Assembly (NCBI RefSeq): GCF_001279775.1
Contig: NZ_LGDG01000227.1
Location: 1 to 64,000 of the forward strand
Direction: 5' to 3'
DNA from: Streptomyces sp. MMG1533
GTDB taxonomy: Bacteria > Actinomycetota > Actinomycetes > Streptomycetales > Streptomycetaceae
DNA length: 64,000 nt
Every line of letters begins with the position of its first letter. Positions within the stretch are counted from its first letter, which is position 1. Made by a program: the position numbers and the translations under genes. Below, one piece after another: positions 21,758-31,139 of this stretch. The notes beneath the pieces are model-generated. The model saw only the letters and a program-made list of their open reading frames with translations. It was not told where the DNA came from and did no database searches.

Positions 21758-23164
21758 ATGCTCACTCGGATCGCGAACGAGGATTCCCGCCTTTCCTTCT
21801 GGCCGCGCGTGCGAGAGTTCGCCGTGCCGCCCTCCATGATCGAGACTGCGACCGCCCGCCGACGTGTCGGGGACTGGGCGGGGGCGTGCGCCGCCGCAGG
21901 CATCGACGTCGATCTCCAGCTGCGTTCCGTGGCACGGACCCATGGCCGGGAACTCGCGGCCCGGATCCGTGCCGATCTCCGGCATCTGGCTCCTGACCTG
22001 CTGCGCTGGCACATGCCGAGGATCGCTCCCGACGGGCTGCTGCGCCCGGGGCTGACCCTTTGTCTGGCTCGGTACGAGGCTGCCGGGCGTGACGGCCCGG
22101 TGCAGCTCGTGGTGCGGACGCCGCCTGCCTGGGCGGACGCCGGTCAGCGGATCAGCCTGGCGCTGTGGGACGGATGCCACTCGCAGGGCGGCGCCGGCCG
22201 TCATCCGCATCCTCGGCCCAGTCGGCGGTTCCGCCTCGACCTGCACCGCCACCTGTGGGACGTACGCAGGACCGATGAGCTGCGGATCCGGTCCGGGGCC
22301 GATCGGGCGCCCGCCGACGGCCGTCCCGTGCCGGCCCCGGATGTGCCGGACCCGGATGTGCCGGGGACGGTGGCGTACGAGCGCCACTGTGCCGTCGAGC
22401 GGTGGGCCGCCGAGGCCAGGATCCTGCTCCGCGCCGAGGGGCGCTCCTCCGGTGCCGTCCTCGTGCGGCTCGAGGGCCGGCATCGGCTGGTCCTGGAGCT
22501 CGTGGACGACTTCGGGTCGCCCCCGTTCCGGATCGCGGCGGCGTCGGTGGCTGGGGGCGGTTCCGCCCTGCCGGTGCTGCCCGACGCGGCGACCTGGGTG
22601 TCACCCGACGTGGAACTGATCCGCGCCGGTGCGATCGAGGTCGATCGGCTGCACCCTCTGGTCGCGTCGGCATTGGTACCGGACCACGACGTGCCGAGCG
22701 GGGCGTTCCGCGCTCCGCACCGGGCAGGACAGCCGCGCCTCGTGGAATGCCGGGGAGCCCGGCACCGGATCGGCCTGGTCGACGGGGTGCTGGCCCCGCT
22801 GGACCACGACCCTGACGAGATCCGGCGGGAGGAACTGCTGGTCGCGCTGACCGGCACCCCGCTTCCCTGTCTGCAGGCCATCGACGAGGCGCACCGACGT
22901 CCGGACTGCCTCACCGGCGTCCGCGAACGCCTCGACCACGGCGACATCGCCGGTGCGCTGGCCGTCGTCGAAGGTCTGCTGGGGCCCGACGCACTGCTGC
23001 GCGACGGTGCGCTGCGGGACGAACTCGAGGCGGCCGCCCAACGACGCATCACCTACGGGCTGTTCAGGGCCGGCCTGGTCGGACCCGGACCCGGCCGCAT
23101 CCGCCCGGGTCTGCCCCGTCCCCGTGGACGCCGCTCCCACCCACGTCACGCCACAGCTCGCTGA
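21758..23164 (+). CDS. Conserved hypothetical, first gene of MoxR/VWA module
   Basis: About 468 residues with no recognised catalytic motif, signal peptide or membrane segment. It is rich in Arg, Ala and Leu with many short beta-like segments (LVVRTPPAW, RHRLVLELVDDF), and has a Gly/Pro/Arg-rich basic tail of about 30 residues. ATG 21758 is preferred because AAGGTGA sits 6 nt upstream; GTG 21752 is in the same frame. It precedes the AAA ATPase by 48 nt on the same strand, so it is probably a substrate-specificity or adaptor protein of that module. I cannot name a function. Confidence 0.7.
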   Translation: MLTRIANEDSRLSFWPRVREFAVPPSMIETATARRRVGDWAGACAAAGIDVDLQLRSVARTHGRELAARIRADLRHLAPDLLRWHMPRIAPDGLLRPGLTLCLARYEAAGRDGPVQLVVRTPPAWADAGQRISLALWDGCHSQGGAGRHPHPRPSRRFRLDLHRHLWDVRRTDELRIRSGADRAPADGRPVPAPDVPDPDVPGTVAYERHCAVERWAAEARILLRAEGRSSGAVLVRLEGRHRLVLELVDDFGSPPFRIAAASVAGGGSALPVLPDAATWVSPDVELIRAGAIEVDRLHPLVASALVPDHDVPSGAFRAPHRAGQPRLVECRGARHRIGLVDGVLAPLDHDPDEIRREELLVALTGTPLPCLQAIDEAHRRPDCLTGVRERLDHGDIAGALAVVEGLLGPDALLRDGALRDELEAAAQRRITYGLFRAGLVGPGPGRIRPGLPRPRGRRSHPRHATAR

Positions 23165-23212
23165 CCTGGGGGACCTCTGTCCCCCCACCCACCAGCCACA
23201 AGGTGATCAAAC

Positions 23213-24487
23213 ATGCCCACATGCACTCTGCCCGCTGCCACCGACACCCTCACCAGCCCGGCCCCCGACTCCCAACTCGACGTCGCCGGCCAGTTGTTGA
23301 CCCTGTTGCGCGACTCCACCACCGAGCCGCGCCCCGATGTCCGACTCGAGGCCCTGACCCTGGCCGTTGCCGCCGACCTGCCCGTCCTCCTGTGGGGTGA
23401 GCCGGGCATCGGCAAGACCGCGGCCCTGACGCAGCTCGCCGCGGCCCTGGACCTTCCGCTGACCACGGTGATCGCCAGCGTGCACGAGCCGTCCGACTTC
23501 TCGGGGCTTCCCATCGTCGGGGACGATCCCGCCGAGCAGGGTGTTCCGATGGCCCCTCCGGACTGGGCGGTGCGACTGGTACGGGCCGGTCGCGGGCTGC
23601 TGTTCCTGGACGAACTCTCCACCGCGGCGCCGGCCGTTCAGGCCGCCCTGCTCCGTCTGGTCCTCGAGCGGCGGATCGGCTCCCTCCAGCTGCCGCCCGG
23701 GGTCCGGATCGTCGCCGCCGCCAATCCGCGGTCCTCGGCGGCCGACGGCTGGGAGCTGAGCCCGCCGCTCGCCAACCGGTTCGTACATCTGCAGTGGACC
23801 CACGACCACGAGGTCGTCGTACGCGGCCTCGGCGGGACCTGGCCCCGGGCCACCCTGCCGCGGCTCGACCCGGAGCGGTTGCCGCAGGCCGTGGACTTCG
23901 CCCGCCGCGCGGTCTGCGGCCTCCTGACCGCCCGCCCCAAACTCGTGCACCAACTGCCCAGCAGCGAAACGCGCCGGGGCGGCGCCTGGCCGTCACCCAG
24001 GAGCTGGGACATGACCCTGTGCCTGATCGCCTTCGCGACCGCGGCCGGATCTTCCCGGGAAGTGCTTTCCCTGCTGGTCAGAGGCACCGTGGGGGACGGT
24101 CCCGGGCTGGAGCTGCTGGCGAGCCTGGACCGGATGGACCTCCCCGACCCCGAGACGCTGCTCGCCGACCCGGCGGGTGCCGTACTGCCCGAGCGGGGAG
24201 ATCTGCGCCAGGCCGTCCTCGACGGTGTGGTCGACGCGGTCCGGGGGCGCCCTGACAAGTCCCGCTGGGACGCAGCCTGGACGCTCCTGATCCGGGCGGT
24301 GGAGACCGGAGCCCCGGACCTGGTGGTCGTCCCCGCGACGACGCTGGCCTCGCTGCGCCGGGAGGACTGGGACGTTCCGGCGTCGATCGAGCGGCTCGCC
24401 GGAGTGGTGTCCCTGTCCCGGCGGGCGGACCGCGCGGCGGACCGCGCGGCGGACCGGGACGCGGCCGCCGCGAAGGCCGGCCGATGA
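23213..24487 (+). CDS. MoxR-type AAA ATPase
   Basis: 424 residues. Walker A is GEPGIGKTA (about 60-68) and Walker B is LLFLDELS. Sensor-1 is VAAANPRSS and the arginine-finger region is PPLANRFVHL. These are MoxR/AAA_5 features. Such ATPases work as chaperones together with a VWA partner, loading metal ions or remodelling complexes; the partner here is the next gene, whose ATG overlaps this stop by 4 nt. A charged C-terminal tail has a repeated RAADRAADR segment. It is not a ClpV-type ATPase and should not be assigned to the distant injection-system operon. Confidence 0.9.
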   Translation: MPTCTLPAATDTLTSPAPDSQLDVAGQLLTLLRDSTTEPRPDVRLEALTLAVAADLPVLLWGEPGIGKTAALTQLAAALDLPLTTVIASVHEPSDFSGLPIVGDDPAEQGVPMAPPDWAVRLVRAGRGLLFLDELSTAAPAVQAALLRLVLERRIGSLQLPPGVRIVAAANPRSSAADGWELSPPLANRFVHLQWTHDHEVVVRGLGGTWPRATLPRLDPERLPQAVDFARRAVCGLLTARPKLVHQLPSSETRRGGAWPSPRSWDMTLCLIAFATAAGSSREVLSLLVRGTVGDGPGLELLASLDRMDLPDPETLLADPAGAVLPERGDLRQAVLDGVVDAVRGRPDKSRWDAAWTLLIRAVETGAPDLVVVPATTLASLRREDWDVPASIERLAGVVSLSRRADRAADRAADRDAAAAKAGR

Positions 24488-25737
24488 GCACGGAACAGGG
24501 CCGGCGACAGGACGCACCGGGGGCACTGGACCTCGACAAGCTCTTCGCCGCCCGGCTGCAGGCCGCCCGGGTCCGGCCCTACTTGGCGACAGCCCTGTTC
24601 GCCCTGCACACCGTCGAGTCGCGGCGGGTACCGACCATGGCCGTCGACCGGCACTGGCGGTGTTACGTCTCACCGGCCTTCGTGGACCGGACGCCGGTGG
24701 AGGAGCTGGCGGGGGTGTGGGTGCACGAGGTGTCGCACCTGCTGCGCGACCATCACGGGCGCAGCGACCGGGTCGCGCGGGAGCGTGGGCTGACCGGCCC
24801 GGGGGAACGGCTGCGGATGAACATCGCCGCGGACTGCGAGATCAACGACGACGTGTTCGGAGACGGACTGGTCCGGCCCGAGGACGTCGTCGATCCGGCG
24901 TTCCTGCGGTTGCCCGAGGGGCAGCTCATGGAGGAGTACCTGTCCTGGTTCCGGCTCGGGCCGCGTACCCAGGGCATGTCCTGGCTGGACTGCGGCAGTG
25001 GCGCCGACGGGCTGGAACGGGAGTGGGACCTGGGCCCGGACGGCGCGCACGGCCTGAGCGAGCAGGAACGGGACGCGGTCCGGTTCCGGGTGGCGCAGGG
25101 CATCACCGGCCGGCCGGGGAGCGCGTCGAAGGGGTGGCAGCGGTGGGCGGAGGAGGCGTTCCATCCGCCGCAGCCGTGGCGGGAGTTGCTGGGAGCGGCG
25201 GTCCGCTCGGCGGCTTCCGGGCCGGGCGCGGGCGAGGACTACACCTACGGCCGTCCGCCGCGGCGCTCGGTCGGGGTGCCCGGCGTCGTGCTGCCGAGCC
25301 TGAGGCGCAGGCCGCCCCGGGTCTCCGTGATCATCGACACGTCCGGGTCGGTCAGTGACGCCGAACTGGGCAGCGCGATCCTCGAGGTCGCCGCCATCTC
25401 CCGGGCCGTGGGCGGCCGCCGTGACCTGGTCACCGTACTGCCGTGCGACGCGGCGGCCCGGGTCGTGCACCCGCTGTGCCGTGGTGAGGGAATTCCGCTG
25501 ATGGGTGGTGGGGGCACGGATCTGCGCACGGGCTTCGCCAGGGCGCTCCGTGCTCGGCCCCGGCCCGATGTCGTGGTGGTCCTGACCGACGGCCAGACTC
25601 CCTGGCCGGACACGCGACCACCGTGCCGGACGGTGGTGGGTCTGTTCCCCCGGCAGCCGGGGTCGTGGGACGAGGACGATCCCGACTACGTGCCGGACTC
25701 GCCGCCCGCCTGGGCACGAGTGGTGGACATCGGCTAG
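24484..25737 (+). CDS. Putative metallopeptidase with VWA-like domain
   Basis: 417 residues. The N-terminal half is a putative zinc metallopeptidase domain (DUF2201 type) with HEVSH (His81) in VWVHEVSHLLRDHH, and the second Asp/Glu region AADCEINDDVFG. The C-terminal half is VWA-like with the metal-ion-dependent adhesion motif IIDTSGSVSD (about 282-292), followed by LPCDAAAR and GGGGTDLRTGF. This architecture is the standard partner of MoxR ATPases. It is translationally coupled to the ATPase and cytoplasmic (no signal peptide). Confidence 0.88.
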   Translation: MSTEQGRRQDAPGALDLDKLFAARLQAARVRPYLATALFALHTVESRRVPTMAVDRHWRCYVSPAFVDRTPVEELAGVWVHEVSHLLRDHHGRSDRVARERGLTGPGERLRMNIAADCEINDDVFGDGLVRPEDVVDPAFLRLPEGQLMEEYLSWFRLGPRTQGMSWLDCGSGADGLEREWDLGPDGAHGLSEQERDAVRFRVAQGITGRPGSASKGWQRWAEEAFHPPQPWRELLGAAVRSAASGPGAGEDYTYGRPPRRSVGVPGVVLPSLRRRPPRVSVIIDTSGSVSDAELGSAILEVAAISRAVGGRRDLVTVLPCDAAARVVHPLCRGEGIPLMGGGGTDLRTGFARALRARPRPDVVVVLTDGQTPWPDTRPPCRTVVGLFPRQPGSWDEDDPDYVPDSPPAWARVVDIG

Positions 25738-25768
25738 GACACCCCACAGGCGCCTCTTGCGCGGTGCT

Positions 25769-25900
25769 TCACTTCACGCGCGTGAGGCGTATCGCAATGC
25801 TCTCCGGGTAGCGCATCTCGAGTTCGCTCTTCGACTTCCAGGTGCCGGTCATGAGCACGCCGTGCGGGCAGCCGATGCTCCGCGGTGCCGAGGCGTCGAG
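25769..25900 (-). pseudogene. Probable 3' remnant of a small unknown gene
   Basis: A minus-strand frame ends at 25769 with a protein-like C-terminus (GCPHGVLMTGTWKSK then RYPESIAIRLTRVK). The frame remains open for ~270 bp, but the part above ~25900 is Arg/Gly/Pro-rich antisense to the amidohydrolase leader, and no credible start or ribosome site exists near the good-looking part. I read it as the surviving end of a truncated gene. The family is not recognised. Confidence 0.4.
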
Positions 25901-26040
25901 TTCACGCGATTCGCGAGACGGCGCCCCGCCTGGACGACGACCGGCCCCGCGGGGTGGACGTGGAGGTGGTGAGCCGCGACATCCTGGGGTCCGACGACGT
26001 CCGGAGCGCACTGCGCGCCTTGGTGGGAGGAGCGTCATGA
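25885..26040 (+). pseudogene. Probable 3' remnant coupled to the amidohydrolase
   Basis: A 51-codon frame whose second half looks like a genuine protein C-terminus (GVDVEVVSRDILGSDD, RSALRALVGGAS). Its TGA overlaps the amidohydrolase ATG by 4 nt (ATGA), the usual sign of an operon partner. No Shine-Dalgarno precedes the only in-frame GTG. With the opposing remnant at 25769, it suggests that a deletion removed the 5' halves of two divergent genes. Confidence 0.35.
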
Positions 26041-26939
26041 CCAACGTCGACGTACACCAGCATCTGTGGAGCCCCTCGCTGGTGGCGGCCCTGCGATCCC
26101 GCCGCGAGCCGCCGTTCCTGGACGGCTGGACCCTGTTCCTGGACGGTGAGCCGCCCTACGAGATCTCTCCCGCCGACCACGACGTCACCCGGCGTACGGA
26201 ACTCGCCGCCGCCGACGGCCTGGGCCGGGTGCTCGTCTCGCTGTCCGCCCCGATCGGCGTGGAGTGGCTGCCCTCGGCCGAGGCGCGGCCCCTGCTCGAC
26301 GCCTACCACGAGGGCGCGGCCGCGCTCCCCGAGCCGTTCGGGGCGTGGGCCGCCGCCTGCGTACGGGACATCGACGCGAGCGTGACGGCCGATGACCTCG
26401 ACCGGGGGTTCGTCGGACTCCAGCTCCCGGCGAACGCCCTTGCCGACGCGACCGGTTACGCGCGCTGCGCCCCACTGCTCGATCTGCTCGAAGAGCGCGA
26501 CCTCCCGCTGTTCGTCCACCCGGGGCCCGCGCCCGGCGGGTCCGAGGGCCCCGGCTGGTGGCCCGCGATGGTTCCCTACGTCCAGCAGATGCACGCCGCC
26601 TGGTTCGCCTTCCGTGCCTTCGGCCGGCCGCGCCATCCGCGCCTCAGGGTGTGCTTCGCGCTGCTGGCCGGGCTCGCCCCGTTGCACGGAGAGCGCTTCG
26701 CCGCCCGGGGCGACGGGAGCGTCGTCGGGGTGGATCCGGACGTGTTCGTCGAGACGTCCTCGTACGGCCCGACCGCCGTCGACGCGGTCGTCCGCGCCCT
26801 CGGGGTGGACGCTGTCGTCCAGGGCTCGGACCGGCCGTACGCACAGCCACCGCGGCATCCCGGCTTCGGTCTGGGCGGAGCCGCGGCGTACGCCTTCCGC
26901 ATCGCCAATCCGCGGCGGCTGCTCACCGGAAAGGACTGA
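26037..26939 (+). CDS. Amidohydrolase-2 family metal-dependent hydrolase
   Basis: 300 residues. TIM-barrel amidohydrolase features are DVHQHLW at the N-terminus (metal-binding HxH), LPLFVHPGPAPGG in the middle, and VVQGSDRPYAQP near the end with the late Asp. The family hydrolyses or decarboxylates small cyclic and aromatic substrates; the specific substrate is not readable. Its start overlaps a truncated upstream frame, so it may once have been the second gene of an operon. Confidence 0.82.
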   Translation: MTNVDVHQHLWSPSLVAALRSRREPPFLDGWTLFLDGEPPYEISPADHDVTRRTELAAADGLGRVLVSLSAPIGVEWLPSAEARPLLDAYHEGAAALPEPFGAWAAACVRDIDASVTADDLDRGFVGLQLPANALADATGYARCAPLLDLLEERDLPLFVHPGPAPGGSEGPGWWPAMVPYVQQMHAAWFAFRAFGRPRHPRLRVCFALLAGLAPLHGERFAARGDGSVVGVDPDVFVETSSYGPTAVDAVVRALGVDAVVQGSDRPYAQPPRHPGFGLGGAAAYAFRIANPRRLLTGKD

Positions 26940-27050
26940 CCGTGCCCGGGGCATCCGTGCGGCACCTCTGTCCACCGAGCGGGGAGGGGGACGCGTGGGA
27001 CCCGTGATGCAATGGAGCACGACAGAGCAGACCCGGGGGTGGAGTGAGGC

Positions 27051-28919
27051 GTGTTGAGCAACGGTGGGCCCGATGCGGGGAGTTTCGAGCCGCTGGAGGA
27101 GGGCGATCCGCAGGCCGTGGGCGGCTACCGGCTGGTGGCGCGGCTCGGGTCCGGCGGTATGGGACGGGTCTATCTCTCCTACACGCCGGGCGGGCGGGCC
27201 GTCGCGGTCAAGGTGATCCGGCCGGAGCTGGCCGAGAACGCCGAGTTCCGGAAGCGCTTCCAGGCCGAGGTGTCCGCCGCGAGCCGCGTGCACGGCCTCT
27301 ACACGGCTCCGGTCGTGGACAGCGACACCGAAGGATCCATGCCGTGGTGTGCGACCGCCTACGTGCCGGGGCCGTCCCTCGCCGATGCGGTGCACGACCA
27401 CGGGCCGCTGCCCGTCGACACAGTGCTGCGGCTGATCGCCGGCGTCGCGGAGGCCCTGCAGGCAGTGCACCGTGAGGGCATCGTGCACCGGGACCTCAAG
27501 CCGTCGAACGTGCTGCTCGCCGCCGACGGCCCGCGGGTCATCGACTTCGGTGTCGCGCGGGCCGCGGATGCCACGTCGGTGACACAGAGCGGCACGGCCC
27601 TCGGCACGGTCGCCTATATGGCGCCTGAGCAGGTGCTCGGCGGGGAGGCGGCCTCCTCGGCCGACGTGTTCGCGCTGGGACAGACCGCCGTGTTCGCGGC
27701 GACGGGCGTCGCTGCCTTCGGGACCGGAGATCCGCACGCGGTGCTCTATCGGGTGGTGCACGAGGAACCCGACCTCAGCCGCGTGCCGGGGGAGATACAG
27801 GAGCTGGTGGCGCGGTGTCTGCGCAAGCCCGCCGCCGAACGGCCTTCCGTCGAGGAGGTCATACGCTCCGTTCAGGCGATCCAGGCGAATCGCGGTGACA
27901 AAGCCCGGTTCACGTCCGGGGCGTGGCTGCCGGGCGAGCTGGCGGCGGGGATCGCGGCTCGGGCCACAGGCGCCGATCAGGCCCGGGCAGGGGCGGCTTC
28001 GGGCGCTCACGCTCCCGGCGTTTTCGGGCCCGCCGGGTCCGGCGCTTTCGGGCCCCCCACGGCCTACTCCCCCACCTCACCGTCCCATGCCGCGCTGCCC
28101 GCGCCCTTCGTGCTGGGGCCAGACGTCCCGCCGGGGCCGTACGCGCCGGCTCCCTGGCCGCAGCCGCAGGAGCCGGCCCCCGCACAGACCGCCTCGGTGG
28201 CGTCGGGCGGCAACGGCCGCAAGATCCGCGGCTGGGTGTTGTCGGCGGCCTCCGTCGTGCTCGTCGCCTGTGGGGCGGCCGCCGCGCTGCTGCTCGTTCC
28301 GGGGGACGGCGACAAGAGCGACGACGGGGCGCAGGAGGTGGCGGCATCCCGGTCGGCCACGGCCGCCAAGGCGTCGCCGTCGGCGTCCGGCTCCCCGTCG
28401 GCCCAGACCTCGAAGAAGCCCCGGCCCACCAAGTCCGCTCTGCCGCCCAGCCCTTCGGGGCCCTCGACGCCCGCAAGGACCGCGTCCTCGGCGCCCCCGA
28501 CCGCCGCATCCAGCAAGCCCGCGGCCCCGTCAGCCCCTGTCCCGGTGACGTATTCCGGGATCCGGATGACCAAGAGCCACGACCTGTATCTGGCGGACAC
28601 TCCGGTGCGGGCCAAGGCGGACACCGGGACCGCCGACGAGGATCTGACGTACGCCGTCTACTCCTCGGGCGCGGTCCTTGCCCCCGGCACCGACTCCGGC
28701 AGCTCTCTTGCCCTGCTGCCGGCCGGCCGGCAGGGAAGCCTGGACGCGTGCAAGGCGGCGACCGGCTACAAGAGCTACATCTGGGTCAAGGACCTCACCG
28801 TCGGCCAGCAGATGTGCGTCATCAGCGGGACGGGGCACGTGGGGCTCGTGACGTATCGGGGCTCGTCCGGGACCACGTACGCCACCCTGGACGTGAAGGT
28901 GTGGCGTGACGCGGCGTAG
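27051..28919 (+). CDS. PknB-type Ser/Thr protein kinase, membrane-anchored
   Basis: 622 residues. The kinase domain (about 24-280) has the Gly loop GSGGMGRVY, AVKVI lysine, HRDLKPSN catalytic loop, DFGVA and MAPEQ. A Gly/Pro/Ala-rich juxtamembrane region follows, then one membrane helix (about 391-413, GWVLSAASVVLVACGAAA). The outside has a Ser/Pro/Lys-rich stalk (about 425-495) and a ~120-residue C-terminal domain with no PASTA repeat, perhaps a sensor. GTG 27051 is used; TTG 27054 is next. It is convergent with the protease-fusion gene. Confidence 0.92.
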   Translation: MLSNGGPDAGSFEPLEEGDPQAVGGYRLVARLGSGGMGRVYLSYTPGGRAVAVKVIRPELAENAEFRKRFQAEVSAASRVHGLYTAPVVDSDTEGSMPWCATAYVPGPSLADAVHDHGPLPVDTVLRLIAGVAEALQAVHREGIVHRDLKPSNVLLAADGPRVIDFGVARAADATSVTQSGTALGTVAYMAPEQVLGGEAASSADVFALGQTAVFAATGVAAFGTGDPHAVLYRVVHEEPDLSRVPGEIQELVARCLRKPAAERPSVEEVIRSVQAIQANRGDKARFTSGAWLPGELAAGIAARATGADQARAGAASGAHAPGVFGPAGSGAFGPPTAYSPTSPSHAALPAPFVLGPDVPPGPYAPAPWPQPQEPAPAQTASVASGGNGRKIRGWVLSAASVVLVACGAAAALLLVPGDGDKSDDGAQEVAASRSATAAKASPSASGSPSAQTSKKPRPTKSALPPSPSGPSTPARTASSAPPTAASSKPAAPSAPVPVTYSGIRMTKSHDLYLADTPVRAKADTGTADEDLTYAVYSSGAVLAPGTDSGSSLALLPAGRQGSLDACKAATGYKSYIWVKDLTVGQQMCVISGTGHVGLVTYRGSSGTTYATLDVKVWRDAA

Positions 28920-28962
28920 CAATGGGTGATGCCGAGCCGGCTGTTCCTCAGGGCGGGCCGGA

Positions 28963-31014
28963 TCACGGGCGGGCGCCGCGGCCGATCTCGGCCGCGACGC
29001 GGGTGTCGGACAGGTATTGCGCGATGTCGTGTGCCCGGTCCTTCCGATTGACGCAGAGCACATCACGAACCTGTGACCAGGTGTCGCCGAGCGGGCAGCC
29101 GATGGCGACGGCGTCCCCCGCCGCCCACGCGTTGATCCACACGCCCACCTGACCCGGCCGGACCGGTCCGCCGGCGAGCAATCGCTGGTACACGGCGTCG
29201 AGTCCGAGCGGGCTGCCGGCGGTCACCAGCAGGGGGACCGAGGCCCGCCTGGGCAGCCGGGTGAACAGGTCGAGTGCGACGACAGTGCCGAGGCTGTGGG
29301 TGACCAGCACGATCTCGCCGTCGTCGGGCATCTCGGCCAGCACCGCGTCGAGCACGGCGTCGCGTACCGACTTGTTGCCGAGGTAGGCCGCGACGTCGCG
29401 GAACACCGTCGCGATCACGACGTCGTCGAGCCCGCTGCGCGCCGCGATCCAGGACAGCGGCCGTTGCAGTGCGGCGACCGCCCCGCCCAGCAGGCCCGAC
29501 TCCTGCGCGGCCACGCCCTCCCGCGCCGTCCTGCTCTGCCCCGCGCGCTCGCCCTCCGCGACGGGCGCACGCTCCGGCGCGGGCATCCCGGTGGCCCCGG
29601 CGGCCTCGTCGAGCAGCGCGGCGTACACCGCGCGAGCCCCGGAATCTGCGGGCGCGTACGCCTCGGCCGTGGTCGTCGCCGTGTCGGGGGTGACGCGCTC
29701 GCGGGTCGCCAGTGCGGCGGCCAACGCGTCGCCGTAGAAGGGGAACCAGACATCGGCGGCGTCGAGCGGAGCAAGGCCCGCCGCCGCCAGCCCGATGGCC
29801 AGGCCCTCGCACCATCCGGTGCGCAGCGCGGCGGGATCGCGGCCCTGCTGCCCCCGGCCGTGCAGGAACACCAGGCGCCTGCCGGCGCCGGCCCGCCCGG
29901 TGAGACCGCGCCGCTCACGAGCACGCGCGGCGGCGTCGGCGTGCGCGGCGGCAGTGACCGCCTGGGTGGGCAGGACTCCCGGAGTGGGGATGACCCCCGC
30001 GGCGGTCCCATCGAGACTGTCGTCGGCCGGCACCGCCCCGCTCGGTGCCGTCCCGACCGGCGCCGCCTGTGGGCCCAGCTCGGCGAGCAGCCGTTTCTGC
30101 TCCGGTGGCAGTTCGACCCCGGCGAGGTGCCGCAGGATGGCGCTGACTCGTGCCCCCTCGTTGGCGATCCAGCCCTCGCCGTCGGGAGCGGGAACGCCGG
30201 CGTGGTGCAGCGCGACGACCTCCCACTGGTCGTTGAACACGGGCGAGCCGGAGTTCCCGGGCTCGGTGTCCGTGCGGTAGTGCAGGAACTGCGGCAACTG
30301 GTTGAGCAGGGCGTTGTCGCGGACCGCCAACTCCTTCGGCCGCCCGTCCGGATGGCCGACGACGTTCACCGGCTCGCCGATGACGATCTTCCCCTGCTGC
30401 GCGATCAGCTTCAGCCCGCCATGCACCGCGCCGGGCCGCCTCCCGTCGGAGCCCACCGCGACCGCGACGAGTGTGTAGTCGAGTTCGACGTCGGTGACGA
30501 ACAGTTCGGCCGGGGCCAGGTCGTAGGAGTCGACCGGTTTGGGGACACCGTCGACATCGGATTCGAGGTCGAACTCCGCGAAGGACCCGGTCGCCGTCGC
30601 CACGTCGGGCAGCACGTGGTTGTTGGTGAGGAGCAGGCGCTCCCCCACCAGAAACCCGGTGCCGAACCCGGCCCGCCGTCCGCCCTCGACGACGGAGATG
30701 CGCGCGACCGCGCGTGCCGCACGCGCCCCGCGGGCAAGGAAGTTGACGCTCTGCAGCTCACTCGCCGCACCGAGGATCCGTTCGAACACGACTGCGGGAC
30801 GCACCGGCCCCCTCGCGGGCGGCACCGGCGCCAGCGCCTCCGGGTCGACCTCGCCCTTGCTCAACAGCCGCTCCGCGCGGGCGCGCAGCTGCTCCTCGCT
30901 GTCGGCCGCGAAGGGCGTGCCGGTCTCCACCTGCCGACGCCGGATGTCCTCGCGCTGGTCCACCGTGTCCCGGTACCGCTCCGCCATGTTCAACTGCTGC
31001 TGTCGTAGGTCCAT
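28963..31014 (-). CDS. Trypsin-like protease fused to alpha/beta-hydrolase-like domain
   Basis: 683 residues. The N-terminal ~80 residues are charged and helical. A trypsin-like domain (about 95-300) follows with His in TNNHVLPD, Asp in VELDYTLV and Ser in TEPGNSGSPVF. After an Ala/Pro linker there is an alpha/beta-hydrolase-like domain (about 415-680) with LVFLHGRGQQGRD at the start and VTHSLGTVVAL as nucleophile elbow (the first Gly of GxSxG is Thr). There is no signal peptide, so it may act in the cytoplasm or be a delivered effector. The start at 31014 (MDLRQQQLNM) has no clear Shine-Dalgarno; MAERY at 30987 is possible. This is an unusual pairing of two Ser hydrolases. Confidence 0.8.
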   Translation of the reverse strand: MDLRQQQLNMAERYRDTVDQREDIRRRQVETGTPFAADSEEQLRARAERLLSKGEVDPEALAPVPPARGPVRPAVVFERILGAASELQSVNFLARGARAARAVARISVVEGGRRAGFGTGFLVGERLLLTNNHVLPDVATATGSFAEFDLESDVDGVPKPVDSYDLAPAELFVTDVELDYTLVAVAVGSDGRRPGAVHGGLKLIAQQGKIVIGEPVNVVGHPDGRPKELAVRDNALLNQLPQFLHYRTDTEPGNSGSPVFNDQWEVVALHHAGVPAPDGEGWIANEGARVSAILRHLAGVELPPEQKRLLAELGPQAAPVGTAPSGAVPADDSLDGTAAGVIPTPGVLPTQAVTAAAHADAAARARERRGLTGRAGAGRRLVFLHGRGQQGRDPAALRTGWCEGLAIGLAAAGLAPLDAADVWFPFYGDALAAALATRERVTPDTATTTAEAYAPADSGARAVYAALLDEAAGATGMPAPERAPVAEGERAGQSRTAREGVAAQESGLLGGAVAALQRPLSWIAARSGLDDVVIATVFRDVAAYLGNKSVRDAVLDAVLAEMPDDGEIVLVTHSLGTVVALDLFTRLPRRASVPLLVTAGSPLGLDAVYQRLLAGGPVRPGQVGVWINAWAAGDAVAIGCPLGDTWSQVRDVLCVNRKDRAHDIAQYLSDTRVAAEIGRGARP

Positions 31015-31077
31015 GCGCGCATGGTTCACAAAGGGGGACGTACGGCGCTTCGGGGAACTCCCTACGGAGGACACGTG

Positions 31078-31107
31078 CGCCCCCGCCGAAGCAGGTCGGC
31101 GGGGGCG
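31078..31107. terminator. Hairpin terminator after the haem peroxidase gene
   Basis: A perfect 12-bp stem (31078-31089 with 31096-31107) and 6-nt loop. It lies 32 bp beyond the stop of the minus-strand peroxidase and before the protease-fusion start, so it separates the two minus-strand transcription units. Confidence 0.72.
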
Positions 31108-31139
31108 TGGGGGGGCACGGCTCGAAGGGCGCGGGCGAG

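Noticed and set aside
23213..24487. ATPase of the contractile injection system
   Set aside because: It is MoxR-type, coupled to a VWA partner and about 19 kb from the tail operon; ClpV/Afp15 features are absent.
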